In this document: piece by piece, positions 35,611-43,207 of the stretch | How the letters are laid out: the number at the start of each line of letters is the position of its first letter | Position numbering within the stretch: the stretch's first letter is position 1 | DNA from: Vibrio natriegens NBRC 15636 = ATCC 14048 = DSM 759 | GTDB taxonomy: Bacteria > Pseudomonadota > Gammaproteobacteria > Enterobacterales > Vibrionaceae | Assembly (NCBI RefSeq): GCF_035621455.1 | Contig: NZ_CP141822.1 | Span: 1,860,001-1,924,000, forward strand | Direction: 5' to 3' | DNA: 64,000 nucleotides | The notes under the pieces: model-generated | The model's database searches: none | Told to the model about the DNA's origin: nothing | What the model saw: only the letters and a program-made list of their open reading frames with translations | Made by a program: the position numbers and the translations under genes

Positions 35611-36078
35611 TTACTTGTGCACTAACTCAAACGTTACAAGAACCAACTCTGTTGAGTCGTTGAATTCTAAACCATAAGCTGATTTACAGTCTCTAGTGAA
35701 GAAGTCGTTATGTGCTTTATACCACCACTCATAGGTGCCATCTCCTTCCCCCTCAGATTCAGCGAATTCTCGACTAACCTGTCCAAAGGGACAAAAGTCC
35801 ACATTGGTTATTTTTACTATACAAACCGGGTTCTTTTCCCAGTCAAGCACGATTTGGTACTGCCCTACTTTAGGAAACTCCTCACCTTCAATACGGTACG
35901 CTTCTTTGACGCTGCAAGTTGCACGTTTTTGACCAATAGAGACAAGACGAGCGCACTCATTTGTATTGTATTCATCGTCACAAAAGTAAGTAGTTTCTAA
36001 CTCTCCAATCTCAGCAAGTTGAAATTCAGACAGTGTACTTGCATAGGCTTGGAAATAATCCACATACCTTGCATCCAT
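35611..36078 (-). CDS. Cassette 8: ASCH-domain protein
   Basis: 155 aa. The block GQKRATCSVKEAYRIEGEEFPKVGQYQIVLDWEKNPVCIVKITNV, then REFAESEGEGDGTYEWWYKAHNDFF and VLVTFELV, is the ASCH beta-barrel (PUA-like, RNA-binding or amidohydrolase as in E. coli YqfB). Acidic residues of the EGEGDGTYEWW segment line the pocket in the family. GGAG lies 8 nt before the ATG. Confidence 0.82.
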   Translation of the reverse strand: MDARYVDYFQAYASTLSEFQLAEIGELETTYFCDDEYNTNECARLVSIGQKRATCSVKEAYRIEGEEFPKVGQYQIVLDWEKNPVCIVKITNVDFCPFGQVSREFAESEGEGDGTYEWWYKAHNDFFTRDCKSAYGLEFNDSTELVLVTFELVHK

Positions 36079-36100
36079 AATAAATTCTCCATGTAATTTC

Positions 36101-36221
36101 TAACGCCCAAATAAGTAGTGAGCAACGCAATATGAAAGCCACCGCATTACGCCTTAAACACAAAACTCAATTTGAACTGAGAATGCCACGCGTTGCGAAT
36201 CTGCCTTAAACGCTTTGTTAT
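36101..36221 (-). repeat. attC site 7
   Basis: 121 bp VCR-type site; the stop codon of cassette 7 is the first bases of the core. Confidence 0.88.
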
Positions 36222-36622
36222 GACCGAAATCCAAAGTCGGCAAAGATACGTTCAAAACTTTCAACAATAGTTTTATTGGTTAATTGGCTGAAACCTCTCA
36301 CAAAGTTTGCCGTGGAGGCTCGAAGTTCTTTTAACCATGCCTCGTCAGTGACATCAATTGGTTCCTCTAGAATAACCCCAACTTCGCCAGCAACTGAGTT
36401 TTTGAATGCTTCGACAGGGCTGTATCCCGTATGTGCTTTTCTTATTTCAAAGCACATTGAAACCTTATATTTCTTATTCCTTTTTCCAACAGCGCTAATC
36501 ACCCAAGCGACACCACCTTCAGATCCTTCTACATCATTATTTGTATACGCTGCTAGTAAACCAATTTCTTTTACGGACTTACGAATCTTATCTTCGTTGT
36601 GATAAACAAAATAATTATTCAT
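36218..36622 (-). CDS. Cassette 7: hypothetical protein
   Basis: 134 aa from the ATG at 36622 (GGAG 7 nt upstream); an earlier in-frame start lies in the preceding attC and is rejected. Soluble mixed alpha/beta protein with no signal peptide or membrane segment. The central stretch GGVAWVISAVGKRNKKYKVSMCFEI looks like two beta strands. I do not recognise a family. The stop is supplied by the attC core. Confidence 0.65.
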   Translation of the reverse strand: MNNYFVYHNEDKIRKSVKEIGLLAAYTNNDVEGSEGGVAWVISAVGKRNKKYKVSMCFEIRKAHTGYSPVEAFKNSVAGEVGVILEEPIDVTDEAWLKELRASTANFVRGFSQLTNKTIVESFERIFADFGFRS

Positions 36623-36652
36623 AGCTGAACTCCAAAAATGTACGATAGGCCA

Positions 36653-36773
36653 TAACGCCCAATTAAGGTGTGAGGCACGCAATACCGATGCCGCCGCATA
36701 CCACCTTAACCACTAAAGCCAAAGCAAACTAAAAATGCCAAGCGTGCCGAATCACTCTTGAATTGTTTGTTAG
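36653..36773 (-). repeat. attC site 6
   Basis: 121 bp VCR-type site following the zinc-ribbon/PD-(D/E)XK cassette. Confidence 0.88.
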
Positions 36774-36779
36774 GGCTGT

Positions 36780-37892
36780 TCAAAAGTTTCCCACTCTTAC
36801 TTTATTTATGACATCACTATTTGAAATCTGCCCACTTCGCTCGCCATTATTATCTATGCCATAAGAAAAATACGTTCCTCCAGCAAACTTAATTCGCCAA
36901 GAACGAAATTCGTGTTTATCACCAGTTATGTGGAACAGCCCTACATTGGCATGATTGGCTAAGTGGAGCATTCCTTGCCATTCCATAACATCATTTTCTG
37001 TATCCCAACCATAATTTCTAACAAGTTCCATCTCTTGTTGAAATGCTAGATTAGTAAATAAGATACTAAATTTAGGCTTAAAGATATGCCCATTGAGGTT
37101 AAATTCGCTGTCGTTATATGAAATCGTTTGCCAAAAAGCACGACTAGACTTGCGGGTAAAACCCTCTTCTTGCCTTATATACTTGACCTCTACCGCAAAG
37201 GGAGAAGGTTCAAAGCCATTTGCAACTAAATGAGCTTTAGGTACAGCTATAAAATCGACCCTAACATTTATATTTTCTGCTAAATGCCGCCCCCAAACTT
37301 CCGCGTAAAAATCAAAATCAACGCTAAGATTATTAACTAGCCAACGTTTCAGTTCACCTTCATCTGAAAAACGTTCTGTGTTTTTAACTTTTTCTAGGTA
37401 TTTTTGCTTGTTGATCTCGACTAATGAGCGCATCAGTATCTGCCTTGCTGATGTTTCCCCAAATTCGTCAGCAATAGCAGAAATCACAGTTTCCAGCTTT
37501 TCCTTCGCTTTATTCTTTTTTTCTTGTATCTCATGAAAGTTAGGAAATAAAGATGGTGACCGACCAGACATTTCTAATTCTAGCTCCATCTTTTCTTTCC
37601 ACAGCTTTGACCTCGTTTCTGCACGTACTTTGTAGTGATTGTCGTAGACTTCTTCTATGGTGGGGTCGAATACACGTGGAGTTTTTCCATTTAAAGCTAT
37701 TAAAGCATCTGCTTTTTTAATTGAGCCTCCTTTTTGACGCCCACAATTATTGCATTGCTTAACGTAATGCTCTCCACCGCCAAACGCCCTTATTTTCAAC
37801 TCTAAAGCGGCACAATCACAAGGTTTATAATCCCATTGTTCAAGCGCTTCATTTATAGCTAAATATCTTTTTTCGAGTGTCTCATCTGACAT
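36780..37892 (-). CDS. Cassette 6: zinc-ribbon plus PD-(D/E)XK nuclease-like protein
   Basis: 370 aa, the largest cassette. Four cysteines (C25-x-C27 and C47-x2-C50) form a likely zinc ribbon, followed by a charged helical region (90-175). The C-terminal half looks like a PD-(D/E)XK fold: Glu198 (FYAEVWGRHLAEN), Asp213 (VRVDFIAVP), E235-V-K237 (FAVEVKYI) and Gln255 (RAFWQTISYN). Such folds are found in restriction and defence nucleases; no methylase partner is present. An ideal AGGAGGT precedes the ATG. The nuclease reading is my inference from motif order and has not been confirmed by a profile search. Confidence 0.6.
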   Translation of the reverse strand: MSDETLEKRYLAINEALEQWDYKPCDCAALELKIRAFGGGEHYVKQCNNCGRQKGGSIKKADALIALNGKTPRVFDPTIEEVYDNHYKVRAETRSKLWKEKMELELEMSGRSPSLFPNFHEIQEKKNKAKEKLETVISAIADEFGETSARQILMRSLVEINKQKYLEKVKNTERFSDEGELKRWLVNNLSVDFDFYAEVWGRHLAENINVRVDFIAVPKAHLVANGFEPSPFAVEVKYIRQEEGFTRKSSRAFWQTISYNDSEFNLNGHIFKPKFSILFTNLAFQQEMELVRNYGWDTENDVMEWQGMLHLANHANVGLFHITGDKHEFRSWRIKFAGGTYFSYGIDNNGERSGQISNSDVINKVRVGNF

Positions 37893-37908
37893 ATAACCTC
37901 CTAAGCCC

Positions 37909-38028
37909 TAACGCCCAATTAAGTAGTGAGCAACGCAATACAAAAGCCACCGCATTGCGCCATAAACGCAAAATTCACTGCAAACCAAAACTGCCACGCG
38001 TTGCGAATCTGCTTAAATTGTTTGTTAT
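37909..38028 (-). repeat. attC site 5
   Basis: 120 bp VCR-type site after the barstar-like cassette. Confidence 0.88.
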
Positions 38029-38208
38029 GCGATTTTTCGGCAAAGCTAAATTGGCTAACGAAAACATTACCTTAAACACGAAAAACTACAAACGCACATA
38101 TGACTTTTTGTGATTCAAGAACCAACGAGTTCAACATTTCGTAAAAAGGTCGCCACAAGCGCGGAGCGCGACATTAAAGCGAAGAATAAGCTTTTGCTTG
38201 CGAGAAAC
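38029..38208. other. Non-coding tail of cassette 5
   Basis: 180 nt between the barstar-like stop and attC 5 without a convincing gene on either strand. It may be remains of the original barstar 3' end or of another cassette. Confidence 0.4.
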
Positions 38209-38460
38209 TTAACGAGCCAGGACTTCAGCAAGCACCGGCTTTTCGTAAACTTGCCCTTTCCACACTTTGCACCCGAGAAACTTTCTGCGACCAAATGCGA
38301 TTTTTAATGAGGCAACTTTGACTTTAGGCAAATCCGAATCACAAAGGCAATCCCAAAAAGCATCCCAGTTTTTTCCATAATAATCTGGAAAACCAAAGCA
38401 ATTAGCCATCAATTCATGAAGTTGATTTTCATTCTCTATCATTGTTAAATCAATGCGCAT
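38209..38460 (-). CDS. Cassette 5: barstar-like protein with aberrant C-terminus
   Basis: 83 aa from the ATG at 38460 (AAGAGGG just upstream). MRIDLTMIENENQLHELMANCFGFPDYYGKNWDAFWDCL is the barstar (ribonuclease inhibitor) signature, with the GFPDYYGKNWDAFWD barnase-contact helix. After about residue 40 the sequence no longer looks like barstar (KIAFGRRKFLGCKVWKGQVYEKP), and 180 nt of the cassette remain between the stop and attC 5. This suggests a frameshift or fusion to foreign cassette DNA. No RNase gene is adjacent. Confidence 0.68.
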   Translation of the reverse strand: MRIDLTMIENENQLHELMANCFGFPDYYGKNWDAFWDCLCDSDLPKVKVASLKIAFGRRKFLGCKVWKGQVYEKPVLAEVLAR

Positions 38461-38491
38461 AGTCCCTCTTCTGATAAATACCGCTGCGCTA

Positions 38492-38612
38492 TAACGCTTT
38501 GCTAAGGTGTGAGTAACGCAATACAAAAGCTACCGCACGACGCCTTAATCACTGAAGACACCGCATACCAAAAATGCCACGCGTTACGAATCACTCTTAA
38601 GCAACTTGTTAG
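38492..38612 (-). repeat. attC site 4
   Basis: 121 bp VCR-type site closing the shorter orphan cassette. Confidence 0.88.
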
Positions 38613-38988
38613 TACGCTGCCCGTAAACCTTTTGCATACGCCAAGATATTGAAATATAGCACGAAACTTCTGGCTTGAAATGCTGAAGCTAAAGGGACAA
38701 CAGCCAAACTAGAACTCACTCTCAAAACGTAAGTTGGCGAAAAGAAAAATATGCTTAACTGCCCTATTGCCGCCGTTTTCAAATTAGCAAAGGATACAGG
38801 TTGCAAAACTAAACAGCAGCGCCAGAGAAATAGCCCGAAAGTTAGACGCCGTAAACGGTGAAGTCACAGCAAACACAACTCATATAGTGCCACCGGAAAG
38901 AACGTGAAAGGCACATTTGACCAGGTGTAAAGCCAGGAAAAGAAACCAATAAACACCGAAAAATTTACCGTTGATGCCAATCCAGTAC
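38609..38988 (-). repeat. Cassette 4: orphan cassette, shorter copy of cassette 1
   Basis: About 380 bp, near-identical to 40473-40900 except for point differences and one internal deletion of about 50-60 bp between repeats of CGCCAAAGAAA type. A 65-codon minus-strand frame (38609-38806, TTG start, ending GLRAAY with its TAA in the attC core) is present, but in the other copy the same frame is broken by two stops. The cassette may be a decayed gene or a non-coding element. Confidence 0.7.
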
Positions 38989-39109
38989 TAACGCCCAATT
39001 AAGGTGTGAACCACGCTACCACAACACTCAATTTGGACGCCGTAAACACTGGACTAAACACAAACCAAAAATGCCAAGCGTGGTGAATCTGCCTTAAACG
39101 CATTGTTAT
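38989..39109 (-). repeat. attC site 3
   Basis: 121 bp VCR-type site after the methyltransferase cassette; the gene's TAA lies in its core. Confidence 0.88.
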
Positions 39110-39708
39110 GTACGTTTGAAGGCAACCACCGAATAAATGTGCCAATGCTTTGATTTACCTACCATTGTTGTGCCATCTTCATCCCTTTCATTGAACTCGA
39201 TGATTTCAAAGTTAGAGAATAAGTTTAACAACTCATCTTTAGAGAGTGCAGTTAAGGGGGTGTGGAAGTCACTAGCCCAAGAGTCGTTTTTACCCATGAA
39301 ATCACCAGCAAAAACACCACCCTTTACGAGACTAGCATCTATGCTTGTCCATACTGCTTGAAACTGCTCAGGGTTCACAAAAAATAAACTCGCGTTAGCG
39401 ACGATTAAGCTGGCATCAGCATAATCAAACTCACAAAATGATGATTGAGCTACATTTACACTCGACTCACCACCAAACCTATCTCGGCATATTGCTACTG
39501 AGTCAGGATTGATGTCAAAGCCGAAGACTTTATAGCCGTGCGAGATTAAATACTTTATATCGCTACCCGTACCGCAACCACAATCTATTGCTACTTTAAT
39601 TGAAGAAGCATCTAAATTTACAGCTCGTTCAGTTCTTGTGGAATGTGGTCGATTTAATGCCTTTTCGTAAAACTTCCGCCAATTTTCTCTATGTTTCTGA
39701 TCATCCAT
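39106..39708 (-). CDS. Cassette 3: SAM-dependent methyltransferase
   Basis: 200 aa class I (Rossmann) methyltransferase. Motif I is VAIDCGCGTGSDIKYL (about 33-48), the acidic end of strand 2 is VFGFDINPDSVAIC, and motif IV is DASLIVANASLFFV. It resembles small-molecule methyltransferases of the Methyltransf_11/TehB group; no substrate can be given. A weak AAGG lies about 15 nt before the ATG. Complete cassette. Confidence 0.83.
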   Translation of the reverse strand: MDDQKHRENWRKFYEKALNRPHSTRTERAVNLDASSIKVAIDCGCGTGSDIKYLISHGYKVFGFDINPDSVAICRDRFGGESSVNVAQSSFCEFDYADASLIVANASLFFVNPEQFQAVWTSIDASLVKGGVFAGDFMGKNDSWASDFHTPLTALSKDELLNLFSNFEIIEFNERDEDGTTMVGKSKHWHIYSVVAFKRT

Positions 39709-39733
39709 AATCTTCGTTTTACCTTAAAGTACA

Positions 39734-39854
39734 TAACGCCCTGTTAAGGGGTGAGCAACGCAATACCGAAGCCACCGCACACCCCCTTAATCACTAATAT
39801 CAACGCATAGTAAAAATGCCACGCGTTGCGAATCCCTCTTGAACAGTTTGTTAG
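39734..39854 (-). repeat. attC site 2
   Basis: 121 bp VCR-type site after the GNAT cassette. Confidence 0.88.
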
Positions 39855-40327
39855 GTGCGTAGCCAAAGTTGGTAAAAGTCTGTTTCATTGTGCTTGGGAT
39901 TCTTGCGCACAAACTCCCAACCATGGCGCTTATAGAATGTGAGAGCTCGATGGTTAGTTCGGCTTACTGAAAGTACAGCACGCAAACAACCCGCTTTACT
40001 CAAAGTGCTTACAATATAATCCTGCACTTTTGGAGCGAGTCCTGAACCACGAAAATTCGGCTTTAAGTAAATGAGATGCACATAGCCAGTTTCCGGCTCA
40101 GGTGAAAAACTGCGAAACTCTAACTGCCCTGCAAACTGACCATCCACAAATACATGGATATAAAACCATTCTGATGTTGCTAACCGGTCTAAGACTCGTT
40201 CACGATAACCGCTGATGAAGTCGGCGAAACCATCGTAATGCCCAAAACTACAAAAGTATGCATCTTTTCTCGCAGCAACGCATAATTCGAAATCATCAAT
40301 GTTTATCTGCCGAAAAGCAATTTCCAT
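39851..40327 (-). CDS. Cassette 2: GNAT family N-acetyltransferase
   Basis: 158 aa from the ATG at 40327, with GGAAAAGG upstream; an earlier start would lie in attC 1. VHLIYLKPNFRGSGLAPKVQDYIVSTL holds the acetyl-CoA loop (R-G-S-G-L-A), and LSVSRTNHRALTFYKRHGWEFVRKNPKHNETDFYQLWL is a canonical GNAT C-terminus. Acetyltransferases are common integron cargo; whether this one acts on antibiotics, proteins or metabolites is unknown. Confidence 0.85.
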   Translation of the reverse strand: MEIAFRQINIDDFELCVAARKDAYFCSFGHYDGFADFISGYRERVLDRLATSEWFYIHVFVDGQFAGQLEFRSFSPEPETGYVHLIYLKPNFRGSGLAPKVQDYIVSTLSKAGCLRAVLSVSRTNHRALTFYKRHGWEFVRKNPKHNETDFYQLWLRT

Positions 40328-40350
40328 ACTTACCTTTTCCTTCAAGCACC

Positions 40351-40472
40351 TAACGCCCAATTAAGGGGTGAGTAACGCAACACCGATGCCACCGCAAACC
40401 ACCTTAATCACTAAAATTAACGCATAGTAAAAATGCCACGCGTTACGAATCCCTCTTGAATTGTTTGTTAGT
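40351..40472 (-). repeat. attC site 1
   Basis: 122 bp VCR-type site closing the cassette next to attI. Outer parts TAACGCCCAATTAAGGGGTGA and GAATTGTTTGTTAG (plus strand) match the other nine sites. Confidence 0.88.
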
Positions 40473-40900
40473 ACGCTGCCCGTTAACCTTTGGCACATGC
40501 CAAGATATTGAAATATAGCACTAAACTTCTGGCTTGAAACGCTGAAGCTAAAGGGACAACTGCCAAACTAGAACTCAACCTCAAAACGCAAGTTGGCTAG
40601 AAGAAAAACTTGCTTAACTGACCTATTTTCACCGTTTTCAAATTAACAAAGGATACGGGCTTCAGAACTAAACGACAGCGCCAAAGAAACTCGGTGTTTG
40701 ACAAACATTTCCCAGCATCAAAGAAACCACGCCAAAGAAATAGCCCAAAAGTTAGAAACCGTAAACGGTGAAGTCAAAACAAACACAACTTATATAGTGC
40801 CACCGGAAAGAACGTTAAAGGCACATTTGACCAGGTGTAAAGCTAGGAAAAGAACCCGATAAACCCCGAAAAATTTACCGTTGATGCCAATCCAGTACTA
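40473..40900 (-). repeat. Cassette 1: orphan cassette next to attI, full-length copy
   Basis: About 428 bp with no intact ORF. It is the longer twin of cassette 4 (38609-38988). The frame that is open in cassette 4 is interrupted here by a TAG and by a TAA shortly before attC. Position next to attI suggests the most recent insertion. It could carry a promoter or RNA rather than a protein. Confidence 0.7.
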
Positions 40901-40965
40901 ACGCTTTCTATACGGCTTTTTGCAGCCTTTCAGACGTAACAACGCCTTATTTCTCTTAAGCATAT
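40895..40965 (-). other. attI: attI recombination site
   Basis: On the minus strand the sequence AAAGCGTTAGTAC marks the junction where the first cassette joins (GTT at 40902-40900), with a second candidate integrase site near GTTACG about 40 bp towards intI. The exact limits are not visible from sequence alone. Confidence 0.6.
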
Positions 40966-41088
40966 TTATGAATATTAGCACTTATCTTTATGAAAAATAT
41001 AGAAACGAGGTATGAATATGAGTGCTGGTACGCGCAATTAGACGGCAAAAAGCTGGTTAGTCAACTGAGTGATGCTAAATTAACAAAC

Positions 41089-41104
41089 CTGTATAAATAA
41101 ACAG
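41089..41104. promoter_or_regulatory. LexA (SOS) box in front of intIA
   Basis: CTGTATAAATAAACAG is a full match to the CTGT-N8-ACAG LexA consensus, 13 bp before the intI start codon. It fits the known SOS control of integron integrases. Confidence 0.85.
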
Positions 41105-41117
41105 GTTACATATCGTT

Positions 41118-42080
41118 ATGAAATCCCAATTTTTACTTAGTGTAAAAGAGCATATGCTAATGCGTCATTACTCAAATAAAACGATTGAAAGTTACCTATT
41201 TTGGATCAAGCGTTATATCGTTTTTCATCAGTTTGCACATCCATCTAAGTTGTCAGAAGAGCATGTAGTTCAGTTCCTTAGTCACATTGCTGTCAAAGAT
41301 AAAGTAGCAGTAAAAACTCAAGCGTTAGCGCTTTGTTCAATTGCATTTCTCTACCGAGATTTCTTTCAGACACCGCTCTCACTCGAAATGCGATTTCAAA
41401 AGTCACTAACTGAGAGAAAACTTCCTGTCGTATTAACACGAGACGAGATTCGTCGATTTATTCAACATATCGATCCCAAATACAAGCTTCAAACACTTCT
41501 ACTCTATGGTTCCGGGCTTCGCTTAATGGAATGCCTGAGATTAAGAATTCAGGACATTGATTACGATTATGGTGCAATCCGTGTCTGGCAAGGTAAAGGC
41601 GGAAAGAACCGTACGGTGACATTAGCAAAAGAGCTACATTCTTCCCTAAAAGCACAAGTGGATCTCGCTCGAAGTTATTATCAAAAAGATTGTCACATGC
41701 CTGGCTACGCAGGTGTTTATATTTCAGAGGGTCTACAACGTAAATACCCAAACGCACAGTTGGACTTTAACTGGCACTTTCTATTTCCATCAGCAAAACT
41801 AAGTGTTGATCCGGAAATGGGAGAGTTAAGAAGACATCATATCAACGAGAGTGCTCTACAAAGAGCCGTCAAACGCTCTGCGAAAGACGCGGGAATCGAA
41901 AAATCGGTAACGTGCCATACGCTAAGACATAGCTTTGCCACGCATCTACTCGAATCAGGTGCCGATATCAGAACAGTTCAGGAGCAGTTAGGGCACTCAG
42001 ATGTAAAAACCACACAAATCTACACTCACGTTATCGAAAGAGGAGCAAGTGGTGTCCTAAGCCCTCTATCAAACCTTTAA
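41118..42080 (+). CDS. intIA: Integron integrase IntIA (tyrosine recombinase)
   Basis: 320 aa, the length of Vibrio cholerae IntIA. The catalytic set is complete and falls at the positions known for that enzyme: Arg135 (YGSGLRLMECL), His267 and Arg270 (CHTLRHSF), His293 (LGHSD) and the nucleophile Tyr302 (TQIYTHV). The IntI-specific insert between the second and third catalytic regions is present (PGYAGVYISEGLQRKYPNAQLDFNWHFLFPS). It recombines attC and attI sites. Orientation is divergent from the cassettes, as in all mobile and chromosomal integrons. A LexA box overlaps its promoter. Confidence 0.96.
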   Translation: MKSQFLLSVKEHMLMRHYSNKTIESYLFWIKRYIVFHQFAHPSKLSEEHVVQFLSHIAVKDKVAVKTQALALCSIAFLYRDFFQTPLSLEMRFQKSLTERKLPVVLTRDEIRRFIQHIDPKYKLQTLLLYGSGLRLMECLRLRIQDIDYDYGAIRVWQGKGGKNRTVTLAKELHSSLKAQVDLARSYYQKDCHMPGYAGVYISEGLQRKYPNAQLDFNWHFLFPSAKLSVDPEMGELRRHHINESALQRAVKRSAKDAGIEKSVTCHTLRHSFATHLLESGADIRTVQEQLGHSDVKTTQIYTHVIERGASGVLSPLSNL

Positions 42081-42087
42081 AAAGAAA

Positions 42088-42108
42088 AAGCCACCAAATT
42101 GGTGGCTT
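42088..42108. terminator. Bidirectional terminator between intIA and the DUF2947-like gene
   Basis: Perfect 8-bp stem AAGCCACC/GGTGGCTT with a 5-nt loop, flanked by A-rich sequence on the left that gives a T tract on the minus strand. Confidence 0.75.
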
Positions 42109-42131
42109 AATATAATAATTTCAACAGATTA

Positions 42132-42605
42132 CTAATGGCGTTCGCCCAGTTTAACATTGCCTTTTGAGTCAAACCAAAGAGCTTGAGCGCGACGGCGGCC
42201 AAGCAACATTGGGCCATCATCATAGAACAGGAAGTTCTTCCAATGCTTTTTGAAGATAGACCACTTGGTTTCGATGACGTTGTATTTCTCGTAACAGAAA
42301 TAAACGGTCACATCGTCTTGCCAATCAATATGTGTTTCCACTTCGGTTGGCATGTTTGGCTCGTCTGATTCCCAAGCGGCCATCCAGTCGACAGTTTCTG
42401 ACCAGTTGGACTCTTTCATCGGCCAATCTTGAGAGCTCAAACGGTCCATATCAGGGCTTTGCGCACTGATGTTCTCTTTCCAGAACTGAGCGGAGCGAGC
42501 CTGACTCATCGGCTTTATCTGCGCTAAGTCTTCTTCTGGTACCGGCATCGACTGGTGAGTAAAAATCCATTTTCTTTGGTATTCGTCCAAAGGCAAATAA
42601 GACAT
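42132..42605 (-). CDS. DUF2947-like conserved hypothetical protein
   Basis: 157 aa soluble protein, rich in Trp (SQDWPMKESNWSETVDWMAAWESDEPN), with no signal peptide or membrane segment. I believe it belongs to DUF2947, known mainly from Vibrio and relatives, but I cannot run a profile. The gene is 13 nt downstream of the HD hydrolase gene on the same strand, with GGAG before the ATG, so they may form an operon. Function unknown. Confidence 0.65.
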   Translation of the reverse strand: MSYLPLDEYQRKWIFTHQSMPVPEEDLAQIKPMSQARSAQFWKENISAQSPDMDRLSSQDWPMKESNWSETVDWMAAWESDEPNMPTEVETHIDWQDDVTVYFCYEKYNVIETKWSIFKKHWKNFLFYDDGPMLLGRRRAQALWFDSKGNVKLGERH

Positions 42606-42618
42606 TCAGTCTCCTTTA

Positions 42619-43206
42619 TTACGACTTCAGCCAACCTTTATCGGTGGCATCTTCAATTATTTCTTTCGCTTTGTCCCACAATGTGACAGAGCCAAGTTCA
42701 ATTCTTTTGTTAATAGTAAGCGCTTGTTCACGCGTTACGCCATGTTCTTGCCAACTTTGACCGTCATTATGATAATTTAGAAGCATTGGTATTAAACGGT
42801 CGAGGGCTTTTGCGTACTTTGCATCGTCAGTTTGTGCCGCTTCAAATTCATGCCACAATGCCAATAGCTCTTTGCCTTGCTCGCTTGGCAGCATTCCGAA
42901 TAAACGTTCTGCGGCTTTGATTTCTTTTTCCGCCTGCTCTTTTGAAGCGGCCGTATCATAAACAAAGGTGTCGCCCGCGTCGATCTCTACGACATCGTGG
43001 ATCAACAGCATTTTCATGACTCGGCAAATATCGACCGGAGCATTGGCATGTTCTTCCATCAAGACGGCCATCAGGGCTACGTGCCAACTGTGTTCTCCGC
43101 TGTTTTCCAGTCTGCCTTCCGCGCATTTAACACGGGTTCGACGAAGCACATTTTTCAACTGATCCAACTCTATTAATAGCTTTAGCTGCTTCTCTAGTCT
43201 TTCCAT
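42619..43206 (-). CDS. HD-domain phosphohydrolase (YfbR-like)
   Basis: 195 aa. HD-superfamily metal ligands: H in SGEHSWHVALMAV, the HD pair in MLLIHDVVEIDAGD, and a later Asp in AKALDRLIPMLLNY. This pattern matches the YfbR/YGK1 5'-deoxynucleotidase group. It probably hydrolyses nucleoside monophosphates. It directly follows the GNAT gene (1-nt gap), suggesting co-transcription. Confidence 0.82.
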   Translation of the reverse strand: MERLEKQLKLLIELDQLKNVLRRTRVKCAEGRLENSGEHSWHVALMAVLMEEHANAPVDICRVMKMLLIHDVVEIDAGDTFVYDTAASKEQAEKEIKAAERLFGMLPSEQGKELLALWHEFEAAQTDDAKYAKALDRLIPMLLNYHNDGQSWQEHGVTREQALTINKRIELGSVTLWDKAKEIIEDATDKGWLKS

Positions 43207-43207
43207 A

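Noticed and set aside
38110..38307. 65-codon plus-strand ORF in the barstar-like cassette
   Set aside because: It overlaps the barstar-like gene on the other strand, runs against the direction of the array and lacks a ribosome site.
38609..38806. 65-codon minus-strand ORF in cassette 4 as a real gene
   Set aside because: The same frame is interrupted by two stop codons in the sister copy (cassette 1), so it is recorded only within the orphan cassette.
34446..40472. The regular approximately 120-bp repeats as a CRISPR array
   Set aside because: The repeats are long imperfect palindromes with TAACAAA/GTTA cores, separated by genes of variable length, and sit beside an integron integrase. They are attC sites.
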